From a virus, in IMG/VR virus record IMGVR_UViG_3300021141_000014, positions 1 to 48,782 of that record: 48,782 bases of DNA. One strand, written 5' to 3'. Every line of letters begins with the position of its first letter. The stretch's first letter is position 1. A program made the translations under genes and the position numbers. The notes under the pieces were generated by a model. It worked only from the letters and a program-made list of their open reading frames with translations. It was not told where the DNA came from and did not search any database. Below are positions 21,988-28,487 of the stretch, piece after piece.

Positions 21988-23928
21988 ATGCAACTTCCTA
22001 CTGACTACCAGTCCTACATCCACAAATCACGCTACGCCCGATTCCTCGACAAAGAAGGTCGGCGTGAACACTGGGACGAAACCGTCTCTCGCTACTTCGA
22101 CTTCTTCGAGGAAGAGCTGGAGACACACCACGGACACAAGGTGTCTGCTGGCCTTCGCAGCGAGCTCGAGGATGCGGTCCTCAGTCTCGCCGTCATGCCT
22201 TCGATGCGTGCTCTCATGACTGCGGGTGAAGCCCTGCGTCGCGAGAATGTCGCTGGCTACAACTGCAGCTACCTGCCCATCGACCGGCCCAAGGCGTTCG
22301 CCGAGGCGCTCTACGTCCTGATGTGTGGCACTGGCGTCGGCTTCTCCGTCGAGCGACAGGAGATCAACAAGCTACCGACCGTACCAGAAAGCTTCGACCG
22401 CACCGCTTTCGACGTGATCGTCGGCGACAGCAAGCTTGGCTGGGCCGAGGCCTATCACACGCTTCTGACCTGCCTCTATGCAGGGACGATTCCGAACATC
22501 GACTACAGCCAGATTCGCGCAGCCGGTGAGCGCCTCAAGGTCTTCGGTGGCCGTGCATCTGGTCCTGAACCTTTGCGCGACCTGTTCGAATTCACGATCC
22601 GCACGATGCGCAATGCTGCCGGTCGCAAGCTGAACAGCCTCGAGGTTCACGAGATCGTCTGCAAGATCGGCGAGATCGTGGTGGTTGGCGGCGTGCGTCG
22701 ATCCGCTGAGATCAGCCTGTCGAACCTGTCCGACCAGCGTATGCGCGATGCAAAGTCTGGCAACTGGTGGATGGACAAGCCCTACCTTGCGCTGGCCAAC
22801 AACTCCGCTGCCTATACGGAGAAGCCCGAGGTCGGCCAGTTCATGGACGAATGGTCAGCACTGTATCGCTCACGCTCAGGCGAGCGCGGTATCTTCAACC
22901 GTGAAGGTGCGATCAACAAGATCCTCCGCCTTGGTCGCCGTGATCACCGTTATGACTTCGGCACCAACCCCTGCGGCGAGATCGTGCTGCGCCCTCGTGG
23001 CTTCTGCAACTTGACGGAAGCTGTGGTGCGGGAGCATGACGGCCTCGGTGATCTCAAGGAGAAGGTGCGCCTCGCCTCGATCCTTGGCACTTGGCAGTCC
23101 ACCCTCACCCGCTTTAATTTCATCGAGCCTGAGTGGCGTCGCAACGCCGACGAGGAGCGCCTTCTGGGCGTGTCTCTCACCGGCATCTACGACAACGCAC
23201 TGATGCGCGGTGACAACGGCCTCGACAAGCTGGCATCGACGCTCGAGAAGCTGAAGGCATCAGCCATCAAGGCAAACCGCCTCGAGGCTCACGACATCGG
23301 GATCAATCCTTCTGTCGCAGTAACGACGGTCAAGCCCTCTGGCACGGTGTCTCAGTTGGTGAACAGCCCGAGCGGTATCCATCAGGGCCATGCCCAGTAC
23401 TACATCCGGCGCGTGACTGGGGACAACAAGGATCCCATCACCACCTTCATGTCGGATGCTGGCATTCCCAACGAGCCGCACGCAGCGAAGCCTCAGCAGA
23501 TGACGGTCTTCTCCTTCCCTGTGAAGCTGGGAGACGGCACCGTCACACGCGATGAGGTGACTGCCCTGCAGCATCTCGAGCTGGTCCGCACCTACAACAC
23601 GAACTGGTCAGAGCACGCTGTGTCCTGCACCATCAGTGTGAAGGAAAACGAATGGCCCAGCGTTGGTGGGTGGGTGTTCGATCACTTCGACGACATCTGT
23701 GGCCTGTCGTTCCTGCCGCACTTCGAAGGCGATAGCTCGTACACGCAGATGCCGTACGAAACCATCGGCGCGAAGGACTATGCAGCAATGCTGGCCCGTA
23801 TGCCTGAGCACATCGACTGGTCGGACCTCGCCTTCTACGAGAAGGGTATCGACACAGTCACCGGCACCCGCGAGTTTGCCTGCGTTGGCAACACCTGCGA
23901 GATCGTCGAGTCCACTGAATCGCTTTAA
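21988..23928 (+). CDS. nrdJ: Ribonucleotide reductase, adenosylcobalamin-dependent (class II)
   Basis: 646 residues from ATG at 21988 with GGAG six bases upstream. Monomeric class II type: GYNCSYLP with Cys93 as the first active-site cysteine, active-site NPCGEI (Asn327, Cys329, Glu331), VKPSGTVSQLVNSPSGIH near 450-467 as substrate/phosphate region, and a C-terminal redox pair Cys632/Cys637 in EFACVGNTCEIVE. It makes deoxynucleotides from ribonucleotides with coenzyme B12 and needs no oxygen. It needs host cobalamin. Slightly shorter than the Lactobacillus enzyme. It supplies precursors for phage DNA synthesis. Confidence 0.92.
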   Translation: MQLPTDYQSYIHKSRYARFLDKEGRREHWDETVSRYFDFFEEELETHHGHKVSAGLRSELEDAVLSLAVMPSMRALMTAGEALRRENVAGYNCSYLPIDRPKAFAEALYVLMCGTGVGFSVERQEINKLPTVPESFDRTAFDVIVGDSKLGWAEAYHTLLTCLYAGTIPNIDYSQIRAAGERLKVFGGRASGPEPLRDLFEFTIRTMRNAAGRKLNSLEVHEIVCKIGEIVVVGGVRRSAEISLSNLSDQRMRDAKSGNWWMDKPYLALANNSAAYTEKPEVGQFMDEWSALYRSRSGERGIFNREGAINKILRLGRRDHRYDFGTNPCGEIVLRPRGFCNLTEAVVREHDGLGDLKEKVRLASILGTWQSTLTRFNFIEPEWRRNADEERLLGVSLTGIYDNALMRGDNGLDKLASTLEKLKASAIKANRLEAHDIGINPSVAVTTVKPSGTVSQLVNSPSGIHQGHAQYYIRRVTGDNKDPITTFMSDAGIPNEPHAAKPQQMTVFSFPVKLGDGTVTRDEVTALQHLELVRTYNTNWSEHAVSCTISVKENEWPSVGGWVFDHFDDICGLSFLPHFEGDSSYTQMPYETIGAKDYAAMLARMPEHIDWSDLAFYEKGIDTVTGTREFACVGNTCEIVESTESL

Positions 23929-23932
23929 CCGT

Positions 23933-23952
23933 GAGGGGGCTTCGGCCCCCTC
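23933..23952 (+). terminator. GC-rich hairpin after nrdJ
   Basis: GAGGGGGC and GCCCCCTC pair over eight bases around a TTCG tetraloop, five bases after the nrdJ stop. No T run follows, so it is more likely a 3'-end stabiliser or pause site than a full terminator. The next gene starts 18 bases later. Confidence 0.45.
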
Positions 23953-23969
23953 CCAACAGGGAAGTTGGT

Positions 23970-24260
23970 ATGTTCGTATCTGATTTAATTAAAGAGACAT
24001 GCGAAGTCTTTGACGTCTCACGGCGCGACCTCATGGGTCAGTATAGGTTCCCCTTCATAGTTCGCGCACGCTTCGCCCTGTACAAGGCTCTGCGCATGAG
24101 GGGTATGTCACTGCCCAAGATTGCTGGGGCCACTGGCCGTCACCACACAACAGTGATGAACGGCCTCGAGAAGGCTGACCTTATGATGAAGAACTGTCCT
24201 GACTACAGACAGAAGGTGGAGCGCATCGCTTCACTTTCGCGCCAGAATTTTGAATTCTGA
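23970..24260 (+). CDS. DnaA domain IV-like DNA-binding protein
   Basis: 96 residues from ATG at 23970 after AGGGA. The sequence matches the DnaA-box-binding helix-turn-helix: CEVFDVSRRDLMGQYRFPFI, then VRARFALYKALRMRGMSLPK and IAGATGRHHTTVMNGLEKAD. The HHTTVMNG segment equals the DnaA signature (HTTV) that reads the DnaA box. The AAA+ part is missing, so it may compete with or redirect host DnaA, or mark the phage origin. A near-consensus box (TTGTGGATAA) lies at 35101-35110. Its 3' end overlaps the convergent nuclease gene by 30 bases. Confidence 0.8.
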   Translation: MFVSDLIKETCEVFDVSRRDLMGQYRFPFIVRARFALYKALRMRGMSLPKIAGATGRHHTTVMNGLEKADLMMKNCPDYRQKVERIASLSRQNFEF

Positions 24261-24647
24261 GATCGGGATCTCAACCATAGGCTCTTGATCCTCCCAATCC
24301 CCACGCTTTGTTGTTCCACCGAACACGATGTCTATGGGGGTTGGGATGTTCACGTATCCCACGCAGTCCTGCCACTCCACGATCAGCAGTGAGATGATCG
24401 ACGTGTCCCGACACAGGGCAGCGAGGTTCAAGTACTTGTGCAGGGACACTTGGTAGGTGGGGTAGGTGTGGATCGGGTTGCCCCGCGACTTGAGCTCAGC
24501 CCATGCCATGACCTTCTTGTCACGCAGCAGGGCGAAGTCCACAGAGTAGCGACGCGGTAGCTTCACCACGCCGACACCCCACTTCTCTGCCAGCGCAGAG
24601 ATTACAACACGCTCATTGGCTAGTGTGTGTTCGTTCTCATAGATCAA
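24231..24647 (-). CDS. PD-(D/E)XK nuclease-like protein
   Basis: 138 residues from TTG at 24647 (TTGA overlap with the stop before). After LIYENEHTLANERVVISALA it shows the restriction-fold core: RRYSVDFALLRDKKVMAWAE followed by LKSRGNPIHTYP, with Asp in VDFALL and Glu-x-Lys in AELK. A role in recombination or DNA repair is expected. The last 30 bases overlap the convergent DnaA-like gene. The earlier in-frame ATG at 24713 is unlikely because it runs through the neighbouring gene. Confidence 0.65.
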   Translation of the reverse strand: MIYENEHTLANERVVISALAEKWGVGVVKLPRRYSVDFALLRDKKVMAWAELKSRGNPIHTYPTYQVSLHKYLNLAALCRDTSIISLLIVEWQDCVGYVNIPTPIDIVFGGTTKRGDWEDQEPMVEIPISEFKILARK

Positions 24648-24952
24648 CGGACCATCTTTCTCTCTTCCTTCCACATCGACAGCACGATGCACTCGACTAG
24701 CGACCGAGCCCAAGTCGGCTCACAATCGAGCGGAATATCGTCGATAGCTGCCCTGCGAATCTCTTTAGTAGGTAGGTGATATATGCGCTGCGCAAGGTAA
24801 TACACCATGTGATCTCGGACCAGAGCGCGGAAGTTTTCCGGCACGTTTCTTTCGATCCACTGCATTCGTTCGTCATGCGTTTCACCCTTCGATGCTTGCT
24901 CGGCCCAGACTAGAGATTGCGGTCGTGTTAGTTTTTTTCCCGCCGCCTTCAC
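24644..24952 (-). CDS. Hypothetical protein (102 aa)
   Basis: GTG at 24952 overlaps the stop before by GTGA. MKAAGKKLTRPQSLVWAEQA, ERMQWIERNVPENFRALVRD and HMVYYLAQRIYHLPTKEIRR form a mostly helical basic protein. Located between two nuclease-like genes in the replication block. No family recognised; loader or clamp roles cannot be excluded. Confidence 0.6.
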   Translation of the reverse strand: MKAAGKKLTRPQSLVWAEQASKGETHDERMQWIERNVPENFRALVRDHMVYYLAQRIYHLPTKEIRRAAIDDIPLDCEPTWARSLVECIVLSMWKEERKMVR

Positions 24953-25254
24953 TGCATCAACTCGAGCAAGGTCTTCAGCGGGATCACCGCCACAGACTCA
25001 TGTCGATCTGCACGCAGGATCAGACCTGCATTGTCGCCCAGTGCCTCGAGCATCCACGCTGGGAGCTCCTTCCTGCGCTTGGCCTCAAACACCCAAGGCT
25101 TGTCAGAGAATGTCGGTGTGATCTCGACATCCCCCTTCGCGTAGCTGGTTGCACCAGACAGAGGCACGCGCTGGGCCACGAGGCCATACTCCTTGGCAAG
25201 GTTCACGAGCTCGCGCTCGAACACAGCGCCTTTCGTTCTCGACATCTTTCCCAT
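24949..25254 (-). CDS. Holliday-junction-resolvase-like PD-(D/E)XK protein
   Basis: 101 residues from ATG at 25254, six bases after AAGGG. SRTKGAVFERELVNLAKEYG, LSGATSYAKGDVEITPTF and PWVFEAKRRKELPAWMLEAL give the order Glu (in FERELV), Gly-Asp-Val-Glu, Glu-Ala-Lys, which is the archaeal-Hjc/VSR-like nuclease pattern used by phage resolvases. It should cut branched DNA. It lies in a tight run of minus-strand genes with 4-base overlaps. Confidence 0.72.
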   Translation of the reverse strand: MGKMSRTKGAVFERELVNLAKEYGLVAQRVPLSGATSYAKGDVEITPTFSDKPWVFEAKRRKELPAWMLEALGDNAGLILRADRHESVAVIPLKTLLELMQ

Positions 25255-25256
25255 AG

Positions 25257-25502
25257 TCAGCCCTTTGCAAATACGAGTTTCAGTTCCTGCCAGATCGTTC
25301 GACCGTCGAAGATCCTGCGCAGGATGTAGCCCCTAGCTACAGAGACCACCGTAAAGATGCCGGTGATGATCAGGTTCTGGGACCAAGTGACGGGGATGTT
25401 CATCGCTGCAGCCACGAAGTACCAAGTGATCAGCGAGATCACGAACCCGACAGAGGTGTTGGTGACAGCCTCCATGAAGCTGTCCATCTTGTGCTGCTTC
25501 AC
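25257..25502 (-). CDS. Small membrane protein (DUF7220-like)
   Basis: 81 residues from GTG at 25502 (GTGA overlap). Two hydrophobic segments: residues about 17-35 (SVGFVISLITWYFVAAAM) and 43-56 (LIITGIFTVVSVAR), then YILRRIF. The ITGIFTVVSVARGYILRRIF segment is the hallmark of a phage membrane family (DUF7220), function unknown. Confidence 0.7.
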   Translation of the reverse strand: MKQHKMDSFMEAVTNTSVGFVISLITWYFVAAAMNIPVTWSQNLIITGIFTVVSVARGYILRRIFDGRTIWQELKLVFAKG

Positions 25503-25861
25503 GACACTGGATCCAGACAGTCACACACTGCGAACAGTGCATCCCTATAGCGATACCTCAAGTCATCAGGCCGCGACCACTCATCACCAGCTTCGTCTTC
25601 TTCTACGATTTGTTTGGTTATATGGCGAAGAACCTTTGGTGTGATGTCTTCCGGAATCCACTGTCTCTCTAAGCCAGCGCAGGAGCAGTGACTGCCCTCA
25701 ACCAGCCACAACGTGTTGTCACGTTTGAACAGAACCATAGCGTCTCCGCTGTAGTTTTCGTATTCATAAGCAGCGAACAGAACCTCTGGCTCTGGCTCCT
25801 TCATATCGAACGCACGCTGGACATCTTCCCAGCTTTCGAAGAGGTCGTAATAAACATCCAT
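25499..25861 (-). CDS. Conserved hypothetical protein (120 aa)
   Basis: ATG at 25861; an ATG at 25873 is in frame but overlaps the ribosome site. MDVYYDLFESWEDVQRAFDM, then EVLFAAYEYENYSGDAMVLF and LWLVEGSHCSCAGLERQWIP. The YEYENYSGDAMVLF...VEGSHCSCxGLE block is conserved in many unrelated phages, but its role is unknown. Three cysteines (HCSC, CDC) could bind metal. Confidence 0.7.
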   Translation of the reverse strand: MDVYYDLFESWEDVQRAFDMKEPEPEVLFAAYEYENYSGDAMVLFKRDNTLWLVEGSHCSCAGLERQWIPEDITPKVLRHITKQIVEEDEAGDEWSRPDDLRYRYRDALFAVCDCLDPVS

Positions 25862-25862
25862 C

Positions 25863-26588
25863 TCAAATCTCATCCTTGATCGTGTAGTGGTGCGGGTGGA
25901 TGTTGCCGTACCGCTCGAGCAGCTTCTCCGCCTTCTCGTTCAACTCCTTGTAGAAGTTGGGCGACACTGGCGGACGGTCGTCCTCGCACTTGTTCTGGAT
26001 CATCGCGTCGCGCAGCACCATAAGGCTGGCGATTGCCTTGGTGATATGGCTCAGGCCGCTGTCAGGATCGACGTCCTCGCCTTCCCAGTAGCTGAACAGG
26101 TGACGGATCGTTGCGTCGTAATAGACAGACGCCCTCACACCCACGCCACGGAAGTTGTGACGCCCGTACTTGAGAGCGCCTTCCATCATCGCGACACCGA
26201 CCTCTGCCATGACTGGCGCAGACACGGTGGAGAAGGGAGCCTTCTTGATGCCGACTGTGTCCTTGGGGTTCGTTGGTTTTTCGACTGTGCTATCAATGGC
26301 GTATGACGAAGAGCTCGTGATGAAGAAGCTCTTCGGATCCGACAGGCGTGCCGCGCTCGATCCGATGGTCGATATGGCAGGCCTCCACTTAACGATGTCG
26401 CCGCCACGGCCAATGTGTTTCCAGTGCAGCTTGTCGGCGCTTTGACAGGTTATTTCCGTGCCACCGCGCAGGACAACGTCGACCATGCCAGACGGGCGAG
26501 CGTCGTATTTCTTTGCGCCGCTCCAAGGAAGCCAGTTGTCCAGATATATGCGCTCGTTTTCCGCGAGCACTTGGTTGTATTCATCCAT
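25863..26588 (-). CDS. dATP/dGTP diphosphohydrolase-like protein with N-terminal accessory domain
   Basis: 241 residues from ATG at 26588 with AGGAG seven bases upstream. Residues 15-75 form a small domain (DNWLPWSGAKKYDARPSGMV; VVLRGGTEI; KWRPA) often fused to phage enzymes. Residues 104-215 match the dATP/dGTP diphosphohydrolase N-terminal domain: NPKDTVGIKKAPFSTVSAPV, MAEVGVAMMEGALKYGRHNF, DATIRHLFSYWEGEDVDPDS, GLSHITKAIASLMVLRDAMI. It probably hydrolyses dNTPs. No PurZ homologue is seen. Confidence 0.75.
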   Translation of the reverse strand: MDEYNQVLAENERIYLDNWLPWSGAKKYDARPSGMVDVVLRGGTEITCQSADKLHWKHIGRGGDIVKWRPAISTIGSSAARLSDPKSFFITSSSSYAIDSTVEKPTNPKDTVGIKKAPFSTVSAPVMAEVGVAMMEGALKYGRHNFRGVGVRASVYYDATIRHLFSYWEGEDVDPDSGLSHITKAIASLMVLRDAMIQNKCEDDRPPVSPNFYKELNEKAEKLLERYGNIHPHHYTIKDEI

Positions 26589-26892
26589 TACTCATCTCCT
26601 CAACAAGGCGCTGGCACTGCGCCAGCAATTCCTCTTGTGTTCCAAATCGCTCTTCGAACCGCCGCTTCCAAGGGTGGACAGATACGAACGGTCCATGAGC
26701 ATCGCCGCCTTGGTGGTGCGGATAGCAGAGGGGGATTGTCTTGAAGTGCGCGCCTTCTTTGGTGCGCCCGTCGATGTGGTGGAGCGAGATCTCTGGCGTG
26801 TAGACACCCATCCCTTTGCACGCGATGCAGCCGATCTGGGCCGCTGCGTCCATCCACCTCCGCTCCTCTGCTGTCGGCGTCCTACCCTTCAC
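26581..26892 (-). CDS. Ref-like (RecA-dependent) nuclease
   Basis: 103 residues from GTG at 26892. RRWMDAAAQIGCIACKGMGV (CxxC), then SLHHIDGRTKEGAHFKTIPL and CYPHHQGGDAHGPFVSVHPW. The HHIDGR...PLCYPHHQG order is that of HNH-type Ref proteins, named for the P1 recombination enhancement function that cuts at RecA-bound D-loops. A recombination role fits the neighbours. RecA dependence is from family knowledge. Confidence 0.78.
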   Translation of the reverse strand: MKGRTPTAEERRWMDAAAQIGCIACKGMGVYTPEISLHHIDGRTKEGAHFKTIPLCYPHHQGGDAHGPFVSVHPWKRRFEERFGTQEELLAQCQRLVEEMSNG

Positions 26893-27484
26893 GCATAGAC
26901 CTTTCGATCTGCGTGAACATCTCGTCGATCAGCTCCTTGGTCAGGGGCTCGCTCGAGTAGCTGTCGCGAAGGGGGTACTTGTACCAATCCAGCGTGAAGC
27001 CGGTCGGCTTGAACAGGAAGTTTGGCTGCACCAGAGCGCAGCTCTCAGCGTGTCCGTTCTCTGCAGCGAACGCCTGCCATTCGTCTCGGTACGCGCATGT
27101 GCAGTGGACGCCTGAGCCATGCGGATAGGGGAGCTCGTGCTCCACGCACAGCGCCTCGATCAGTACGTCAGCCTCGGCATTGTAATACCCGTGCGCGTCG
27201 CGGATCTTGCGGTACTCGGTCTGGTAGCAAGCCTCTCTGTGGCTGTGCTCCTCCAACCACTGATACTCCTTCAAGTCATACTCACAGTCGCAGTCGCCCC
27301 AGTAATAGGGCTGGATATTGAACACGTCGTTCCCGAACCCCCACGTCCACTCTGTGCCGTCATCGAAGTTACCGTAGCTATCGAAGCCAAGCTTCAGCAT
27401 CCAGTCGGAGAACTGGTCCTGCAGACTGCGGTCTACTGGGTGTGTGCCTCGGCTGTTGCCGAAGATGAGATTGCCGAATTCCAT
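26882..27484 (-). CDS. Conserved hypothetical phage protein (200 aa)
   Basis: ATG at 27484 five bases after GAGGAGG. MEFGNLIFGNSRGTHPVDRS opens a Cys/Trp/Tyr-rich protein: NIQPYYWGDCDCEYDLKEYQ, HSHREACYQTEYRKIRDAHG, GSGVHCTCAYRDEWQAFAAE, FLFKPTGFTLDWYKYPLRDS. The MEFGNLxFGNSRG start and the cysteine pairs recur in many phages. It may bind a metal. Role unknown. Confidence 0.7.
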   Translation of the reverse strand: MEFGNLIFGNSRGTHPVDRSLQDQFSDWMLKLGFDSYGNFDDGTEWTWGFGNDVFNIQPYYWGDCDCEYDLKEYQWLEEHSHREACYQTEYRKIRDAHGYYNAEADVLIEALCVEHELPYPHGSGVHCTCAYRDEWQAFAAENGHAESCALVQPNFLFKPTGFTLDWYKYPLRDSYSSEPLTKELIDEMFTQIERSMREG

Positions 27485-27494
27485 ATGCGCCTCC

Positions 27495-27914
27495 TCAGTA
27501 TTTTTTTCCGCCGTCCTTCGTGCGGTTCTCGATCTTGTGATCCTCGCGGGTCATGTTGTAGAGCAGCTTCTCGATGATGGCCGCGCCAATATCCAACTTC
27601 TTTGCGCCGCACAGATCGAAGATCCGGATGACAGCGTCGGCCAACTCGACCTCGAGGCCTGAGCGATGCGGGAGCTTGTCGTCCTTCAGATCCTTGCGGT
27701 GCGCCTCCATTGCCTCCGACACTTCGCTGACGATCAGCATCAAGACCTCGCCGACGTTGCGCGTCTCGCGAATTGACTGACCAGTCTTGAGATCCGACCA
27801 CCATCCAGCAGCGCTGTTGATGTCAAAGATCGTCCGCGACAGGGCGGTGACCACCGCAGCAGAGATGTATAGATTCCGCTGGGCTTCAGCGGTTTTGATG
27901 TCGTCCACATTCAT
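27495..27914 (-). CDS. MazG-like nucleotide pyrophosphohydrolase
   Basis: 139 residues from ATG at 27914 (ATGA overlap). The MazG-type metal site is visible: LMLIVSEVSEAMEAHRKDLK (EVSE-x3-E) near residues 60-75 and VELADAVIRIFDLCGAKKLD (ELAD) near 92-110. These enzymes remove pyrophosphate from NTPs or from (p)ppGpp-like signals. With nrdJ and the dNTP hydrolase it forms a set that reshapes nucleotide pools. Confidence 0.82.
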   Translation of the reverse strand: MNVDDIKTAEAQRNLYISAAVVTALSRTIFDINSAAGWWSDLKTGQSIRETRNVGEVLMLIVSEVSEAMEAHRKDLKDDKLPHRSGLEVELADAVIRIFDLCGAKKLDIGAAIIEKLLYNMTREDHKIENRTKDGGKKY

Positions 27915-28243
27915 GTGTTGTATGCCTTCCGTTCCATTCGCAGCGTCGCTGCCTTTGTTCTCCAGTGTTCGAAGGCGATCTCTCTCGCCTTCAGCTCTGC
28001 CTTTGCGAAGGCCAGCTCACCCCTTGCCACGCCATGCTCGAGCCGCGCATTGAAAACGACGTCGCTTTCGTCCGCGTATCTCGACTGAGCGACTGCGCTC
28101 TTGTGGCCATTCATTTCGCCTTCAACCATCGCCTTGGCTACGACGCGCTTCACGTCCGCCTCAGTCCTTGCGACGCGATACTCCGCGTCACGCAGCATGA
28201 CGGCGACCTCGCGAATTGCCTGCGCGAAATTCTCCTCAGTCAT
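27911..28243 (-). CDS. Helical hypothetical protein (110 aa)
   Basis: ATG at 28243 seven bases after GGTGG; a GTG two codons earlier is possible. MTEENFAQAIREVAVMLRDA, then VARTEADVKRVVAKAMVEGE and LEHGVARGELAFAKAELKAR give an almost fully helical protein with coiled-coil character. Not recognised. Overlaps the genes on both sides. Confidence 0.6.
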   Translation of the reverse strand: MTEENFAQAIREVAVMLRDAEYRVARTEADVKRVVAKAMVEGEMNGHKSAVAQSRYADESDVVFNARLEHGVARGELAFAKAELKAREIAFEHWRTKAATLRMERKAYNT

Positions 28244-28487
28244 AGTCACCCACCATCATGCGCAGGTACTCCTGCTTCACGATCTCCAACAGGGCGAGGT
28301 TGTCTGGCACGTAACCGTCCGTCGATCCGATGAACAAGCCACCATCCTTCTTCCAGCCGAGCAGCATCACGCTTTCGAAAGTCTCTGCATCCTCGAGCGC
28401 CGCACTCAGCACCCGCTCTGGCGGGATTGTTCCGTAGGTGATGTCGGGATCCGCATTCGGGAAACGGATTACATTGTCTTCGCTCAT
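28236..28487 (-). CDS. Conserved hypothetical protein (83 aa)
   Basis: ATG at 28487 overlaps the primase-helicase stop by ATGA. MSEDNVIRFPNADPDITYGT, VLSAALEDAETFESVMLLGW and KKDGGLFIGSTDGYVPDNLA. The VLxxALEDAxxxESVMLLGW...FIGSTDGY...LLE pattern recurs in phages and bacteria as a small uncharacterised family, typically next to replication genes. Confidence 0.65.
   Translation of the reverse strand: MSEDNVIRFPNADPDITYGTIPPERVLSAALEDAETFESVMLLGWKKDGGLFIGSTDGYVPDNLALLEIVKQEYLRMMVGDYD

Noticed and set aside
25863-26588. Sign of a diaminopurine (Z) genome
   Set aside because: A dNTP hydrolase-like domain alone is not enough, and no PurZ-like adenylosuccinate synthetase homologue is present.
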